In this document: piece by piece, positions 26,550-35,197 of the stretch
Numbering within the stretch: the stretch's first letter is position 1
Layout: every line of letters starts with the position of its first letter
NCBI GenBank assembly: GCA_035508495.1
Contig: DATJMX010000045.1
Location: forward strand, 1 to 61,130
Length of the DNA stretch: 61,130 nt
Source of the DNA: Candidatus Binataceae bacterium
GTDB taxonomy: Bacteria > Desulfobacterota > Binatia > Binatales > Binataceae
Direction of reading: 5' to 3'
The notes under the pieces: model-generated
What the model was told of the DNA's origin: nothing
Databases searched by the model: none
The model's input: the letters and a program-made list of their open reading frames with translations, nothing else
Made by a program: the position numbers and the translations under genes

Positions 26550-26849
26550 TCAGCGCGAGCGGCTGTCCAGCAGATGCAGGATGATGCCGATGCCGGGGAG
26601 ATTCACCTCGAGCTCTTCCGCGAGCGTGCGAATCAATCGGACGCGCCTGAGCGCATCGCGGTTGTAGAGTGGTTCCGCGGCGCCATCTGCGTCGCTTATC
26701 CGCGCGGGCGCGATCAGGTCTTCATGCTCCCAGACCGCGAGCTGGCGCTCGCTGATTCCGGTCACCGAGCACAGCACGGTGCGGCTCAAGAGCACGATCT
26801 CGCCGCGCGAGGTGCGTCGTCTAATCGTCGATTGAGTGCGGCGCGCCAT
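26550..26849 (-). CDS. MerR-like regulator/chaperone modulator (HspR/CbpM type)
   Basis: A 99-residue protein with a MerR-type winged helix (CSVTGISERQLAVWEHEDLIAPAR) and a helix LYNRDALRRVRLIRTLAEELEVNLPGIGIILHLLDSR. This is the pattern of HspR repressors and CbpM modulators. It lies 3 nt after dnaJ on the same strand. In E. coli CbpM binds and inhibits the J-domain protein CbpA, and in actinobacteria HspR represses the dnaK operon; either role fits the position. The start ATG is immediately after the dnaJ stop, suggesting coupling. Confidence 0.72.
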   Translation of the reverse strand: MARRTQSTIRRRTSRGEIVLLSRTVLCSVTGISERQLAVWEHEDLIAPARISDADGAAEPLYNRDALRRVRLIRTLAEELEVNLPGIGIILHLLDSRSR

Positions 26850-26852
26850 GGC

Positions 26853-27950
26853 TCAACTCCTCCCCACCTCGGCGCGCGGGTCAGGCACTCCGCGGGCTTG
26901 CCGCTTGTCGGCAAGCTGCTGCATCAAGTCTTTCTCGTCGGACGTGAGATCCGTCGGCGCGAGCACCTTGAGCTCGTAGAGCAGGTCGCCCGCCGCATCC
27001 TTGCCATGTTGTGGCAGGCCCTTGCCGCGCAGGCGCATCACGCGCCCGGTCTGGCTGCCAGCCGGGATCTTGAGCGCGATTTTTCCGTCGACTGTCGGCG
27101 CTGTCACTTCAGCGCCGAGCGCGGCCTCGTAATCCCATACCGGTAGGACGCATCTGACGTCGCGGGCGTGCACGGCAAAGCCTGTCTGCGGCACGATGCG
27201 AATCGTCAGATAGAGATCACCGTTCAGATCCTTGCGCGGAGCGTGACCGCCCTGCCCTTTGAGCCTCAGCTGCGTCCCGTCGCCAACGCCCGCAGGAATC
27301 GTAACCTCGAGAGTGCGATGGGCCGGCAGTACGCCCACGCCGCCGCACTTCGGGCATGGCTCGGCCGAGCGGATGACACGAGTCTTACCCTGCTTCTGCT
27401 CGCGCGCGATCATGCCGCTGCCGCCGCATTGCGGGCATTCGTCTTCGGCGGCGAGGTCGAGCCGACGCTTGGCGCCGCGCATCGCCTCGCTGAGCGAGAC
27501 TTCCACTTCCGCGCGAAGGTCAGGTGCGCGCATCGGCCCGCCGCCCAAATCGAATCCCGAGAAGCCGCCGCGACTCGGTCTGCGATGAAACGCACCGCCG
27601 CCTCCGCCGCCGAAGAACTGTGAGAAGAAATCGCTGAAGTCTTCCCCGTCGAAGCCCTGCGCTGCGCCGCCCGCCGCAGCCGCCTCGCGCGCATAGCGCT
27701 GGCGCATCTCCTCATCGGTCGCACCGCGCTCCCAGTCAGCGCCGAGCTCGTCGTACTTCTTGCGCTTGGTCGAATCCGAGAGGACCTGGTAGGCCTCGTT
27801 GATTTCCTTAAATTTCTGCTCGGCATCCTTGTTGCCCGGGTTTACATCCGGATGATGCTTGCGGGCGAGCTTACGGTAGGCGCTTTTGATTTCAGCTTCG
27901 GAAGCAGTGCGCTCGACGCCCAGGGTCTTGTAGTAGTCGCGGAATTCCAT
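26853..27950 (-). CDS. dnaJ: DnaJ-family Hsp40 co-chaperone with a single zinc site
   Basis: Stimulates the ATPase of a Hsp70 partner and delivers substrates. The J domain covers residues 1-70 with HPD at 33-35. A Gly/Phe-rich linker runs from about 95 to 140. The cysteine-rich part has only two CxxCxG motifs (C172-C175 and C199-C202), so one zinc site can form instead of the two of classic DnaJ. C-terminal substrate-binding beta domains follow ([22 protein letters not shown]). It has 365 residues. It sits between CbpA and DnaJ in type, and pairs with the downstream MerR/CbpM-like gene. Confidence 0.88.
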   Translation of the reverse strand: MEFRDYYKTLGVERTASEAEIKSAYRKLARKHHPDVNPGNKDAEQKFKEINEAYQVLSDSTKRKKYDELGADWERGATDEEMRQRYAREAAAAGGAAQGFDGEDFSDFFSQFFGGGGGGAFHRRPSRGGFSGFDLGGGPMRAPDLRAEVEVSLSEAMRGAKRRLDLAAEDECPQCGGSGMIAREQKQGKTRVIRSAEPCPKCGGVGVLPAHRTLEVTIPAGVGDGTQLRLKGQGGHAPRKDLNGDLYLTIRIVPQTGFAVHARDVRCVLPVWDYEAALGAEVTAPTVDGKIALKIPAGSQTGRVMRLRGKGLPQHGKDAAGDLLYELKVLAPTDLTSDEKDLMQQLADKRQARGVPDPRAEVGRS

Positions 27951-28002
27951 CAGGTAATCCAGCTAATCAAGATGCGCACGAATCAATAGAAGGCAAGCGC
28001 CG

Positions 28003-28246
28003 CTATGCATAGAAGTGCGGTTTCAGCTCCTCTTCAGTAGTGTACTTCAGGCCCTGGCGATAAATCGCCGTTGACAGTTCCAACATCGAGTTGAGTGTGG
28101 GCCGGAATCGTCAAGGTTTGTGTCTGCCCGCCGACAAAGATTCGGCGGAGCTTGATGTGACTTCCCCTCTGCGAAACGACCTGAAATCCAAACCGCTTGA
28201 AGATCGAAACTACCTGAGCTCCTGAAAGACGCTTGAGCTTAGGCAT
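28003..28246 (-). pseudogene. hicA: HicA-family toxin, frameshifted near the C-terminus
   Basis: Starts MPKLKRLSGAQVVSIFKRFGF and continues VSQRGSHIKLRR...LTIPAHTQLDVGT, the standard HicA/YcfA mRNA interferase with its catalytic His in the GSH motif. In the sequenced frame it then reads VNGDLSPGPEVHY and stops at 28034. One base away, the expected ending AIYRQGLKYTTEEELKP appears and runs to TAG at 28003. A single extra G near 28067-28070 would explain this. The start used here overlaps hicB by 8 nt; an upstream in-frame ATG at 28276 is less likely. The truncated product keeps the catalytic histidine, so activity is uncertain. Confidence 0.75.
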
Positions 28247-28466
28247 CGCTCGCAAGGTCGAGTTCAAAGCTGGCAAGGACGGAAGGCATCGGTGCGATGC
28301 CGAAGGACGACAAATCTTCTCCTTCGATCTCCAAAGCGATCGCTTCGCGCAAATTCTTCGCCAACTCGTCGAGCGTCGGCGCCTGCGTAACGACGGGAAG
28401 GTCCAGGCACTCGGCGACGTACATCTGCTCGCCCTTGAAGATCCTGACCTGAATGATTTTCTTCAT
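28239..28466 (-). CDS. hicB: HicB-family antitoxin
   Basis: A 75-residue protein with the partial RNase H-like HicB fold (VRIFKGEQMYVAECLDLPVVTQAPTLDELAKNLREAIAL). No DNA-binding C-terminal domain is present, which is normal for the short HicB class. It precedes and overlaps hicA by 8 nt, so the order is hicB-hicA. It should neutralise the HicA toxin; because hicA is frameshifted here, the antitoxin may now be redundant. Confidence 0.8.
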   Translation of the reverse strand: MKKIIQVRIFKGEQMYVAECLDLPVVTQAPTLDELAKNLREAIALEIEGEDLSSFGIAPMPSVLASFELDLASDA

Positions 28467-28530
28467 GACCGTGCCTCCGCCGTTTCTCGGTCAGATCATA
28501 TGCGCCCGGCTCGCGATCGCCAAACTCGCG

Positions 28531-28716
28531 TCACGCGTGAGGTTCCGTGCGATCGTCGTCTTCGCGCGGCTCTTCCATCAGCGATTTCAGGCGGGCTTCC
28601 ATCTGCCGCAGCTCCGCTTCCAAGGCCGACTGGCGGCGCCATACGTAGAGCACGTAGAGGAAAATCACGCCGAAGATTATCGAATACGCGGCGGCCAGAA
28701 ACTTAAAGTGATCCAT
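28531..28716 (-). CDS. ccmD: Haem exporter protein CcmD
   Basis: A 61-residue membrane protein: MDHFKFLAAAYSIIFGVIFLYVLYVWRR, one transmembrane helix with a basic cytoplasmic end, then a charged coiled tail. CcmD stabilises CcmC-haem-CcmE release in cytochrome c maturation. The ATG at 28716 shares one base with the ccmC stop (TAATG). The frame is open upstream to 28818, but that part is antisense-like Arg/Pro-rich sequence inside ccmC. It is the last gene of the ccm run. Confidence 0.8.
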   Translation of the reverse strand: MDHFKFLAAAYSIIFGVIFLYVLYVWRRQSALEAELRQMEARLKSLMEEPREDDDRTEPHA

Positions 28717-29420
28717 TAACGGCCTCCGGCGCGGACCTCTGCCAGCGAGAGCATCCGGCCGATGGCTTGAATCCGGGTCCGCGAGCGCATCTGCGAAAAA
28801 CGCAGCATCAAGAGCCACGCAAACAGGATCGTGAACGCGCCCAGTGCCACCAGCAACGTCGCGATCATGCGCGGATCCTCGAGGCCGTGGCCGCCCTGCT
28901 TAGTCACCAGCACCGCGGGATGAATAGTGCGCCACAGCCGCACCGATACGATCACGATCGGCACGTCCAGCGCGGCGACAATTCCAATCACGGCCGCAAA
29001 GCGCGCCACCTGCGGCGAGTCGTCGGAACCCGCGCGAAGGATCATGTACCCGCCGTAAAGCAGCCACAGGATGAATGTCGTTGTGAGGCGCGAATCCCAC
29101 GTCCACCACACGCCCCAAATCGGCTTGGCCCACAGCATCCCGCTGACCAGCATCAGCGTGCAGAAGACCATCCCGACTTCGGCGGCCGCGTAGCCGAGAT
29201 CGTCCCACAGCGAGTTGCCGAGCCACAGGTAGAACACGCTCGCGATCGCGACGATCCCGAACGCGGCAAAGGCAACCCATGCGCACGGCACGTGAAAATA
29301 GAAGATGCGCTGCACGATTCCCTGGTCGGCCTCGGTCGGCACGTAGTCGAAGACCATTACGATCGCGATCAGCATCGAGGCGAGGCTCAGCCATCCGAGC
29401 AGCTTGCTTGTGGAGCTCAT
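28716..29420 (-). CDS. ccmC: Haem exporter/chaperone-loading protein CcmC
   Basis: Integral membrane protein that transfers haem to CcmE. It has six membrane helices and the tryptophan-rich haem-handling signature WGVWWTWDSRLTT. The two haem-ligand histidines are in YFHVPCAW and TIHPAVLV. The ATG at 29420 gives 234 residues; the open frame to 29516 is out of homology. It lies 11 nt after ccmB. Confidence 0.92.
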   Translation of the reverse strand: MSSTSKLLGWLSLASMLIAIVMVFDYVPTEADQGIVQRIFYFHVPCAWVAFAAFGIVAIASVFYLWLGNSLWDDLGYAAAEVGMVFCTLMLVSGMLWAKPIWGVWWTWDSRLTTTFILWLLYGGYMILRAGSDDSPQVARFAAVIGIVAALDVPIVIVSVRLWRTIHPAVLVTKQGGHGLEDPRMIATLLVALGAFTILFAWLLMLRFSQMRSRTRIQAIGRMLSLAEVRAGGR

Positions 29421-29431
29421 TTGAAATCGAT

Positions 29432-30103
29432 TCAATCCTCGCGGGCGACGTACTCGAAGAGCAGGTAGCCGGCGGTCACGAAAAGAACGTCGAATGCTAC
29501 CAGAATCCGGAGCCACTGGGCGATTGCGCCAAGTGGCGCGCCGCCGAGCACGGCGGTCGATGCTTTCACGCCCGCGATAAGAGCCGGTACGAACATTGGC
29601 ACGGCGAGAATCGGCAGCAGCAGATCACCCATCCGCGTGCGGCCCGAAATCGCGGTGAGCAGCGTCGCAAGCGCGGAGAAGCCGAGTGTGCCGAGAATCA
29701 GGATCGGCGCCTCGCGCCAGATGGTCGCGTCGAAATCGAGATTGAAGAACAGCACCATCAGCACAACCGAGGCGGCTTCCGCGATCAGCATGAATATGAA
29801 TGCGGCAGCGAGCTTGGCGGCATAAATCGTCGCGGGATCGATCGGACTCATCAGGAGGCCGCGGATACATCCATTCTCACGTTCGGCCAGCAGCGCGCGC
29901 GTCGCGCCGAGCATCCCCGCGAACACGAGCGCCACCCACAGCGCGCCGGCGGCGGCTTCGACGCCGCGCGCGCGCGTCGCATCGAGCGCAAAGACCATCA
30001 CGACCAGGATCAGCAACGACAACGCGATAAGCGCTACGGTGCTTTCGCCGCTGCGAGCTTCGAGGCGCAGATCCTTGCGCAGAATTGCGGCGAATGCTGC
30101 CAT
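29432..30103 (-). CDS. ccmB: Haem ABC exporter permease CcmB
   Basis: Permease partner of CcmA. It has 223 residues with about six transmembrane segments and the conserved ENGCIRGLLMSPIDPATIYAAKL loop and LGTLGFSALATLLTAISGRTRMGDLLLPIL region. With CcmA it uses ATP hydrolysis to release holo-CcmE from the CcmC complex. It starts 3 nt after ccmA. Confidence 0.9.
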   Translation of the reverse strand: MAAFAAILRKDLRLEARSGESTVALIALSLLILVVMVFALDATRARGVEAAAGALWVALVFAGMLGATRALLAERENGCIRGLLMSPIDPATIYAAKLAAAFIFMLIAEAASVVLMVLFFNLDFDATIWREAPILILGTLGFSALATLLTAISGRTRMGDLLLPILAVPMFVPALIAGVKASTAVLGGAPLGAIAQWLRILVAFDVLFVTAGYLLFEYVARED

Positions 30104-30106
30104 CGC

Positions 30107-30814
30107 TTAACGCCCGAGCAGCGAGCGCAGCCGCGCGATCCCGCGGCCCTCGGGTTTTTCCTTGCTACGCAACGGCGCGAGAGTGGCGCGCGAAATTTCG
30201 AGCATCTCGAAATCCACGCCTTCGATCTCGGCGGCCGAATGCGCGCTCGCGACGACCGAAGCACCCATCGTCATCGCATGACGAATCAGGCCCGCGACTA
30301 TCGCCTCGCCCTCGTTATCGAGCGACGCAAAAGGTTCGTCGAGCAAGAGCAGCGCGGGCTCCGCGAGCATCGCCCGCGCCGTCGCGAGACGCTGCTCCAT
30401 GCCGCGTGAGAATTCGCGCACGCGATTGTCGGCATAGCGCGCGAGCCCGACCTGCTCGAGCCATCGCACGGCGAGCGCACGCGGATCGCTGAGCGCATAG
30501 AGCACGCCGTAAAATTCCAGGTTCTCGCGCGCAGTCAGATTCGGATAGAGAAAACTCTGATGCGATACGAGGCCGATCCGGCGCCGATAACGCGCAGTCA
30601 ACTCGCGGCTGTCCAGGCCGAAGACAAGAGCGTGTCCAGCGGTAGGTGTCGAAAGGCCCGCGATAATCTTGAGCAGGGTCGATTTGCCCGCGCCGTTGGC
30701 GCCGATAATGAACGTGCCGCGGCCCGGCAGGAGGCGGAAATCGATGTCCCGCAAGACGTGATGCTGTCCGAAGGTTTTGCCGAGGCCGTGGGTTTCAACG
30801 ACCGGCGCCGCCAT
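30107..30814 (-). CDS. ccmA: Haem ABC exporter ATP-binding protein CcmA
   Basis: ABC ATPase with Walker A IGANGAGKSTLLK, a Q-loop in VSHQSFLYPNLTARENL, the signature REFSRGMEQRLATARA and Walker B LLLLDEPFASLD. The ATG at 30814 shares one base with the stop of the upstream zinc-ribbon gene (TGATG), so it is translationally coupled. It gives 235 residues with a slightly extended C-terminus. The frame upstream to 30907 lies inside the neighbour and is not used. Confidence 0.92.
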   Translation of the reverse strand: MAAPVVETHGLGKTFGQHHVLRDIDFRLLPGRGTFIIGANGAGKSTLLKIIAGLSTPTAGHALVFGLDSRELTARYRRRIGLVSHQSFLYPNLTARENLEFYGVLYALSDPRALAVRWLEQVGLARYADNRVREFSRGMEQRLATARAMLAEPALLLLDEPFASLDNEGEAIVAGLIRHAMTMGASVVASAHSAAEIEGVDFEMLEISRATLAPLRSKEKPEGRGIARLRSLLGR

Positions 30815-31317
30815 CACTCGTTCCAGTTGGTGGCGCGCGACGAAGGCTTGAGCGCGGTGCCGCACTCGGCGCAGTAGTGCGCGTCCTTGAGCGAGCGGGT
30901 GCCGCACTGCGGGCAGAAGCGCACATGCGGCGCGCGCGAGCCGGAATCGGGACGAAGAGTGAGAACGGGCGCGGGCTCGCGTCGGGCTGGCTCGGCAGCA
31001 GGCGCGGCCGCGGGTGGAAGCTCGCGCACGATGGACAATTTCCGCGCTTCATCCATCGTCTGCATCGCAGCGAGCGCGCGCGATTCGAGGCCGTTCTTGA
31101 GTGACTCGTAGTCAGCGTCGGCCAGTTTGCCCATCTCGCGATCGAATTCGAGCTCGCGCAGACCCTGCATCGCAAGCGCGCGCTCATGCTCGAGCCGCGC
31201 CCACGCCTCGTCGCGGGCGCTTTTGCGGCGCGTCGGCAGCGCGCCGATGCTGAGCGGCGCCGCGACGAATAGCGCAACGCCGGCGATAATCAGCGCGGAC
31301 GCGACCATGACGAGCAT
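30814..31317 (-). CDS. CcmI-like membrane protein with a C-terminal zinc ribbon
   Basis: A 167-residue protein inside the ccm operon. An N-terminal membrane helix (MLVMVASALIIAGVALFVAAPL) is followed by a coiled region with LRELEFDREMGKLADADYESLKNGLE, the motif found at the start of CcmI. A Pro/Ala-rich linker then leads to a C-terminal zinc ribbon CPQCGTRSLKDAHYCAECG. TPR repeats of classical CcmI are absent. Its position between ccmH and ccmA suggests that it helps present apocytochrome or holds the maturation complex together (inference). Confidence 0.65.
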   Translation of the reverse strand: MLVMVASALIIAGVALFVAAPLSIGALPTRRKSARDEAWARLEHERALAMQGLRELEFDREMGKLADADYESLKNGLESRALAAMQTMDEARKLSIVRELPPAAAPAAEPARREPAPVLTLRPDSGSRAPHVRFCPQCGTRSLKDAHYCAECGTALKPSSRATNWNE

Positions 31318-31319
31318 CG

Positions 31320-31823
31320 CTAGAGCTGCTCCTTGAGCTCTCGTTCGAGCCGCCGGCGCAGCTCGTCATCGAATGGCGCAACAGCGTCGCTTGGCGACGA
31401 CTCGGCGGGCTTCGACCCAGGCGCATGGCGCCAGCGCGTAAATGCGATCGCAATCAGACCGCCTCCGACGACGATCGCCGCAAACGGCATCGTCCACGCC
31501 AGCAGGTTGAAGCCTTCGGTTGTTGGCGCGGAGAGAATCTTCTCGCCGAACTTGTTGCGATAGAAGCCGATGATCGCGTCGCGGCTCATTCCGCGATCAA
31601 GCATGCCTTCGATTTCGGTGCGCAGCGGCACCGAGAAGCTGCACGTCGGATGGTTACAGTTGGCGACCGTGAGGCCGCATCCGCATTGGCAGGTCAGGCC
31701 CTCGCTGACCTCGCCGACTGATACGCGCGTGGCAGCGTAAGTGACCGAGATCGCCGCGACGAGAATCGCGAGGATTAAAGTGCCGACGGCGGTCGAGCGG
31801 CGCGCGATGAAGCGGCGAATCAC
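31320..31823 (-). CDS. ccmH: Cytochrome c maturation protein CcmH-like, atypical cysteine motif
   Basis: Thiol-disulphide protein that normally reduces apocytochrome CxxCH before haem ligation. There is one N-terminal membrane helix (about 13-31), then the segment LTCQCGCGLTVANCNHPTC with cysteines at about 45, 47, 49, 56 and 61 in place of the usual LRCxxCQN. The rest (LRTEIEGMLDRGMSRDAIIGFYRNKFGEKIL) and a second helix fit CcmH. The GTG at 31823 shares a base with the ccmF stop (TAGTG). The Cys-rich motif may bind metal or use a different redox pair. Confidence 0.78.
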   Translation of the reverse strand: MIRRFIARRSTAVGTLILAILVAAISVTYAATRVSVGEVSEGLTCQCGCGLTVANCNHPTCSFSVPLRTEIEGMLDRGMSRDAIIGFYRNKFGEKILSAPTTEGFNLLAWTMPFAAIVVGGGLIAIAFTRWRHAPGSKPAESSPSDAVAPFDDELRRRLERELKEQL

Positions 31824-33838
31824 TATTGGCCTCCCGGCGCGGGCTCGCCAAGGAGATCGTCGGCGCGGCGACGGCCGACCGCGACCGAGATCGCGGCGCG
31901 CTCGCGCACGTTCGGCCACATCACGACGACGGTGCCGATCGCCATCAACACGCCCCCCGCCCATAACCAGAACACCAGCGGCGTGAGGAAAACTTCGAAG
32001 GTGGCACGATTGCCGTTCTCGTCGAGGCCAGCGAGCACGATGTAGAGATCGGCGAACGGCGTCGAGCGGATCGCGACCTTGGTCGCGGGCTGCTGTTGAC
32101 GCTTGTAGAAAAGCTTGGCCGGCGTCATCAGGGTGATCTCGCGGCCGTCACGCATCACCTGGATTCGCGCGGTCGCCTCTTCCAGGTGCGGCGTCTCACT
32201 CTCGTCGAGTCCCAGGTACTTCAGGCTGAACGATCCGATCGTGAAGCTCGAGCCCACGGCGACACTCTTCTTGACCTCGGCGCGAAAGAACGATGAGCCG
32301 ACCACGCCGACGAACGCGACCAGCACGCCGATATGAATGATATAGCCGCCGTAGCGGCGATTGTTCTTCGCGACGAGGTTCACGAGCGCTTTGGCCGGTG
32401 GTTCTTTCACCATCTGCACGCGCGCGACCACGCCGCGGCGAAACTCGACGATAATCGTGCCTAGCACGAACGCAGCCAGCGAGAAGCCCGTGAGCGCATA
32501 CCACTCACGCAGGCCCATCGCAGCCGCGAGGATTCCGATCGCGACGCCGGTGATCGCAGGCGCCGCGAAAACCTGCGCGAGGCGCACCGGCGTCGTCCGT
32601 CGCCAGGCGATCAGCGGTCCCACGCCCATCAGGAAGATCAATGCGAGCGCGAGCGGTCCATTAACACTGTTAAAGAACGGCGGGCCGACGGTGATTTTCA
32701 CGCCGCGCACCCATTCCGAGAGCACCGGGAAAATCGTGCCCCAGAAAACCGCGAACGCGATCCCGACCAGCACCAGGTTGTTGAACAGGAACGCAGCCTC
32801 GCGCGAAAGATACGATTCGAACTCCGCGGGACTGCGCAAATCGCTGGCGCGCCAGATGAGCAGCGCCGAGTAACACAGCACGACCGCGATCAGGAAGCTC
32901 AGGAAATATGGCCCGAGCCCCGATTGGGTGAACGAATGCACCGAGGAGATAACCCCGCTGCGCGTGATGAAGGTCCCGAAGATCGTGAGCGCAAAGGCGA
33001 GTCCGATCAGCGCAAGGTTCCACACCTTAAGCATGTCCTTGCGTTCCTGGATCATCACCGAATGCAGGTAGGCCGTCATCACGAGCCACGGCATGAAGGC
33101 GGCGTTCTCAACCGGATCCCACGCCCAGTAGCCGCCCCAGCCCAGGACTTCGTAGGCCCATCGCGCGCCGAACATGTTGCCGAGGGTGAGAAAGAACCAC
33201 GAGAAGATCGCCCAGCGCCGCGTCGAGCGAATCCACGAATCGTCGAGCTTGCCGGTGATGAGAGCGGCGGCGCCAAATGCGAACGGCACGGTCGAGCTGA
33301 CATAGCCGGTGTAGAGCGACGGCGGATGGATCGCCATCCAGTAGTTCTGCAGGAGCGGATTCAGATCGGTGCCCTGCAGCGGTACAGGTGAGATCAGATC
33401 GAACGGGCGCGTCACGAAATTCAGCATTCCGAGAAAGAAGATCGCGATCGTTGCCAGCACCGCGAGCGCATACGGCGCGATCTCGGGATTGCGGCGCCGA
33501 TTCTGGAACGCCGCGATCGAGGTGAAGATCGACAAGAGCCACGTCCAGAACAGCAGCGAGCCCTGCTGCCCGCCCCATAGCGCGGTGAACTTGTATGCGG
33601 TGGGAAGCGTGGTGCTCGAATATGCGGCAACGTATTCCATCGAAAAGTCGCTGCGCAGAAGTCCGAGCCACAAATTGGCGACCGCGATGGTGACCATCGC
33701 ACACATCGCCCACAGCGCATGCCGCGCGCTGACGATGAAGTCCGGCGAATTGCGCCGCGTGCCGTAGATATTCGCGAAGATCGAATAGACCGCGAGGATT
33801 AGCGCTATTGCGAGAGCGAGTTTGCCGAGGTCAGGCAT
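31823..33838 (-). CDS. ccmF: Haem lyase CcmF
   Basis: Large polytopic membrane protein that attaches haem to apocytochrome c. It has 671 residues, about 15 membrane helices and the haem-binding WWD signature GWGGYWAWDPVENAAFMPWL. Conserved histidines occur in IHPPSLYTGY and the C-terminal periplasmic loop. It follows ccmE by 4 nt. A near-complete set (E, F, H, A, B, C, D) is present, but no CcmG thioredoxin is encoded. Confidence 0.93.
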   Translation of the reverse strand: MPDLGKLALAIALILAVYSIFANIYGTRRNSPDFIVSARHALWAMCAMVTIAVANLWLGLLRSDFSMEYVAAYSSTTLPTAYKFTALWGGQQGSLLFWTWLLSIFTSIAAFQNRRRNPEIAPYALAVLATIAIFFLGMLNFVTRPFDLISPVPLQGTDLNPLLQNYWMAIHPPSLYTGYVSSTVPFAFGAAALITGKLDDSWIRSTRRWAIFSWFFLTLGNMFGARWAYEVLGWGGYWAWDPVENAAFMPWLVMTAYLHSVMIQERKDMLKVWNLALIGLAFALTIFGTFITRSGVISSVHSFTQSGLGPYFLSFLIAVVLCYSALLIWRASDLRSPAEFESYLSREAAFLFNNLVLVGIAFAVFWGTIFPVLSEWVRGVKITVGPPFFNSVNGPLALALIFLMGVGPLIAWRRTTPVRLAQVFAAPAITGVAIGILAAAMGLREWYALTGFSLAAFVLGTIIVEFRRGVVARVQMVKEPPAKALVNLVAKNNRRYGGYIIHIGVLVAFVGVVGSSFFRAEVKKSVAVGSSFTIGSFSLKYLGLDESETPHLEEATARIQVMRDGREITLMTPAKLFYKRQQQPATKVAIRSTPFADLYIVLAGLDENGNRATFEVFLTPLVFWLWAGGVLMAIGTVVVMWPNVRERAAISVAVGRRRADDLLGEPAPGGQ

Positions 33839-33842
33839 CGAC

Positions 33843-34286
33843 TCATTGTCCTTGGGTCGGGCGATACTTGGAAGGGCAGCTCGTCATCACCTGGGTCGCG
33901 TTGATTACGCCGTCGGAGCCGAGCTTGCCCTCGACGATCACGTCGCGATCGGGTGCGAACATGTCGGGCTTGGGCTCACCGGCGCTGACGACGCGAAAGG
34001 TCGGCGGCTCGCTCTCCGCCACGGGTTTAACCCCTTCGCCGGGCGCGCCCGGAATCGGATAGATCGCGAACTTGAGCGTGAGCGTCGAGGGATCCCAGCC
34101 GATGGTCCCGGCCTTGACGCGGCCTGCGACGCGCAGCGACTGTCCCGCGAGTTCGGTCGCTCGTGCGCTCACCTCCGGCACCGTCAGGTAATACTCGGAG
34201 GTGTTGCGGATCGACGTGATGATCAAATACGCGATCGCCGCGACAATCACGCCAACGCCGATAATGAAGCGGGGTTTTATTCGCAT
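33843..34286 (-). CDS. ccmE: Haem chaperone CcmE, Cys-type (CxxxY)
   Basis: Periplasmic membrane-anchored beta-barrel that carries haem covalently to CcmF. The single helix at 7-26 and the OB-fold core (SLRVAGRVKAGTIGWD, DVIVEGKLGSDGVINATQVM) are typical. The haem-attachment site is TSCPSKYRP, that is C137-xxx-Y141, where most bacteria have HxxxY. This cysteine variant is known from archaea and some deltaproteobacteria. The ATG at 34286 begins the signal anchor. It is the first gene of the ccm run, 69 bases after lpxA. Confidence 0.9.
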   Translation of the reverse strand: MRIKPRFIIGVGVIVAAIAYLIITSIRNTSEYYLTVPEVSARATELAGQSLRVAGRVKAGTIGWDPSTLTLKFAIYPIPGAPGEGVKPVAESEPPTFRVVSAGEPKPDMFAPDRDVIVEGKLGSDGVINATQVMTSCPSKYRPTQGQ

Positions 34287-34355
34287 AGCCAGATAGCGAT
34301 CCGCGGAAATTCTCGCAGGCCGCGCCGAGACGCACAACCTCTGGCGAGGGAAGAT

Positions 34356-35168
34356 TTAGTCATCAAGATCGCTGGACCTGCCGTCCTTTGGACCAAATGC
34401 AACTCCGCGCTTCGAGGCTCGGATAAAATCGATCATTTCGTTTACTTCGGCGTTCAGCTCGCCCGAATCGATCAGCCGCTCGAGCGCGAGCTTCAGGTTC
34501 TGCCGCTTGCCGAAGAGCGCCTCGAACGCTCGGCGCAACGCGGTTATCTGCGCGACTTTGAATCCCGCGCGGCGCAGTCCAATGACGTTGATCGCGCGCA
34601 GCGTGTGCGTCCCATCCATCACACAGAAGGGCGGCACGTCGCGGCTCGTGCGGCTGAGCCCGCGCAGCATCGCAAGCCGCCCGATACGGGTGTACTGATG
34701 CACGACGCAGTTGCCCGAGACCAGCGCACGGTCGCCCAACTCGGCCCATCCCGCGAGCAGCGCGCCGCCCGCGATTATCGTCGAATTGCCGATGCGGCAA
34801 TCGTGCGCGACGTGCGAGTTCTGCATCATGAAGTTGTCGTCGCCCATGATCGTCGTCGCACCGCGCTCGCTGCCGCGATGCACCGTCGCGTATTCGCGGA
34901 ACACATTGCGATTGCCGATTCGTACCGAGCGCGGCACGCCGGTGTAGCTCAGGTCCTGCGGCTCGTCGCCGATCACGACGCCCGGATGCAGCACGTTCTC
35001 TTCGCCGAGTTCAGTCTGGCCAAGGATGGTGACGTGACCGATCAGCCGCGTGCCTGGGCCGAGCCTGATCTTTCCGTCGAGCAGGCAGAGCGGTCCGATT
35101 TCGACGCCGGGGCCCAGTTCGACCCCGGCGCTAATTACCGATGAAGGATGAATGCGCGGCGAATCCAT
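34356..35168 (-). CDS. lpxA: Acyl-ACP-UDP-N-acetylglucosamine O-acyltransferase
   Basis: First enzyme of lipid A synthesis, a trimeric left-handed beta-helix. Hexapeptide repeats run through the first 180 residues and the catalytic histidine is in NSHVAHDC (H122, matching His125 of E. coli). The helical C-terminal domain is present. It has 270 residues. It is unusual in not being next to lpxD, fabZ or lpxB, and instead precedes the ccm operon on the same strand. Its presence shows the cell makes lipopolysaccharide. Confidence 0.93.
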   Translation of the reverse strand: MDSPRIHPSSVISAGVELGPGVEIGPLCLLDGKIRLGPGTRLIGHVTILGQTELGEENVLHPGVVIGDEPQDLSYTGVPRSVRIGNRNVFREYATVHRGSERGATTIMGDDNFMMQNSHVAHDCRIGNSTIIAGGALLAGWAELGDRALVSGNCVVHQYTRIGRLAMLRGLSRTSRDVPPFCVMDGTHTLRAINVIGLRRAGFKVAQITALRRAFEALFGKRQNLKLALERLIDSGELNAEVNEMIDFIRASKRGVAFGPKDGRSSDLDD

Positions 35169-35197
35169 GCCGTGCTGAGACTAACGCGCGCCGCCTT

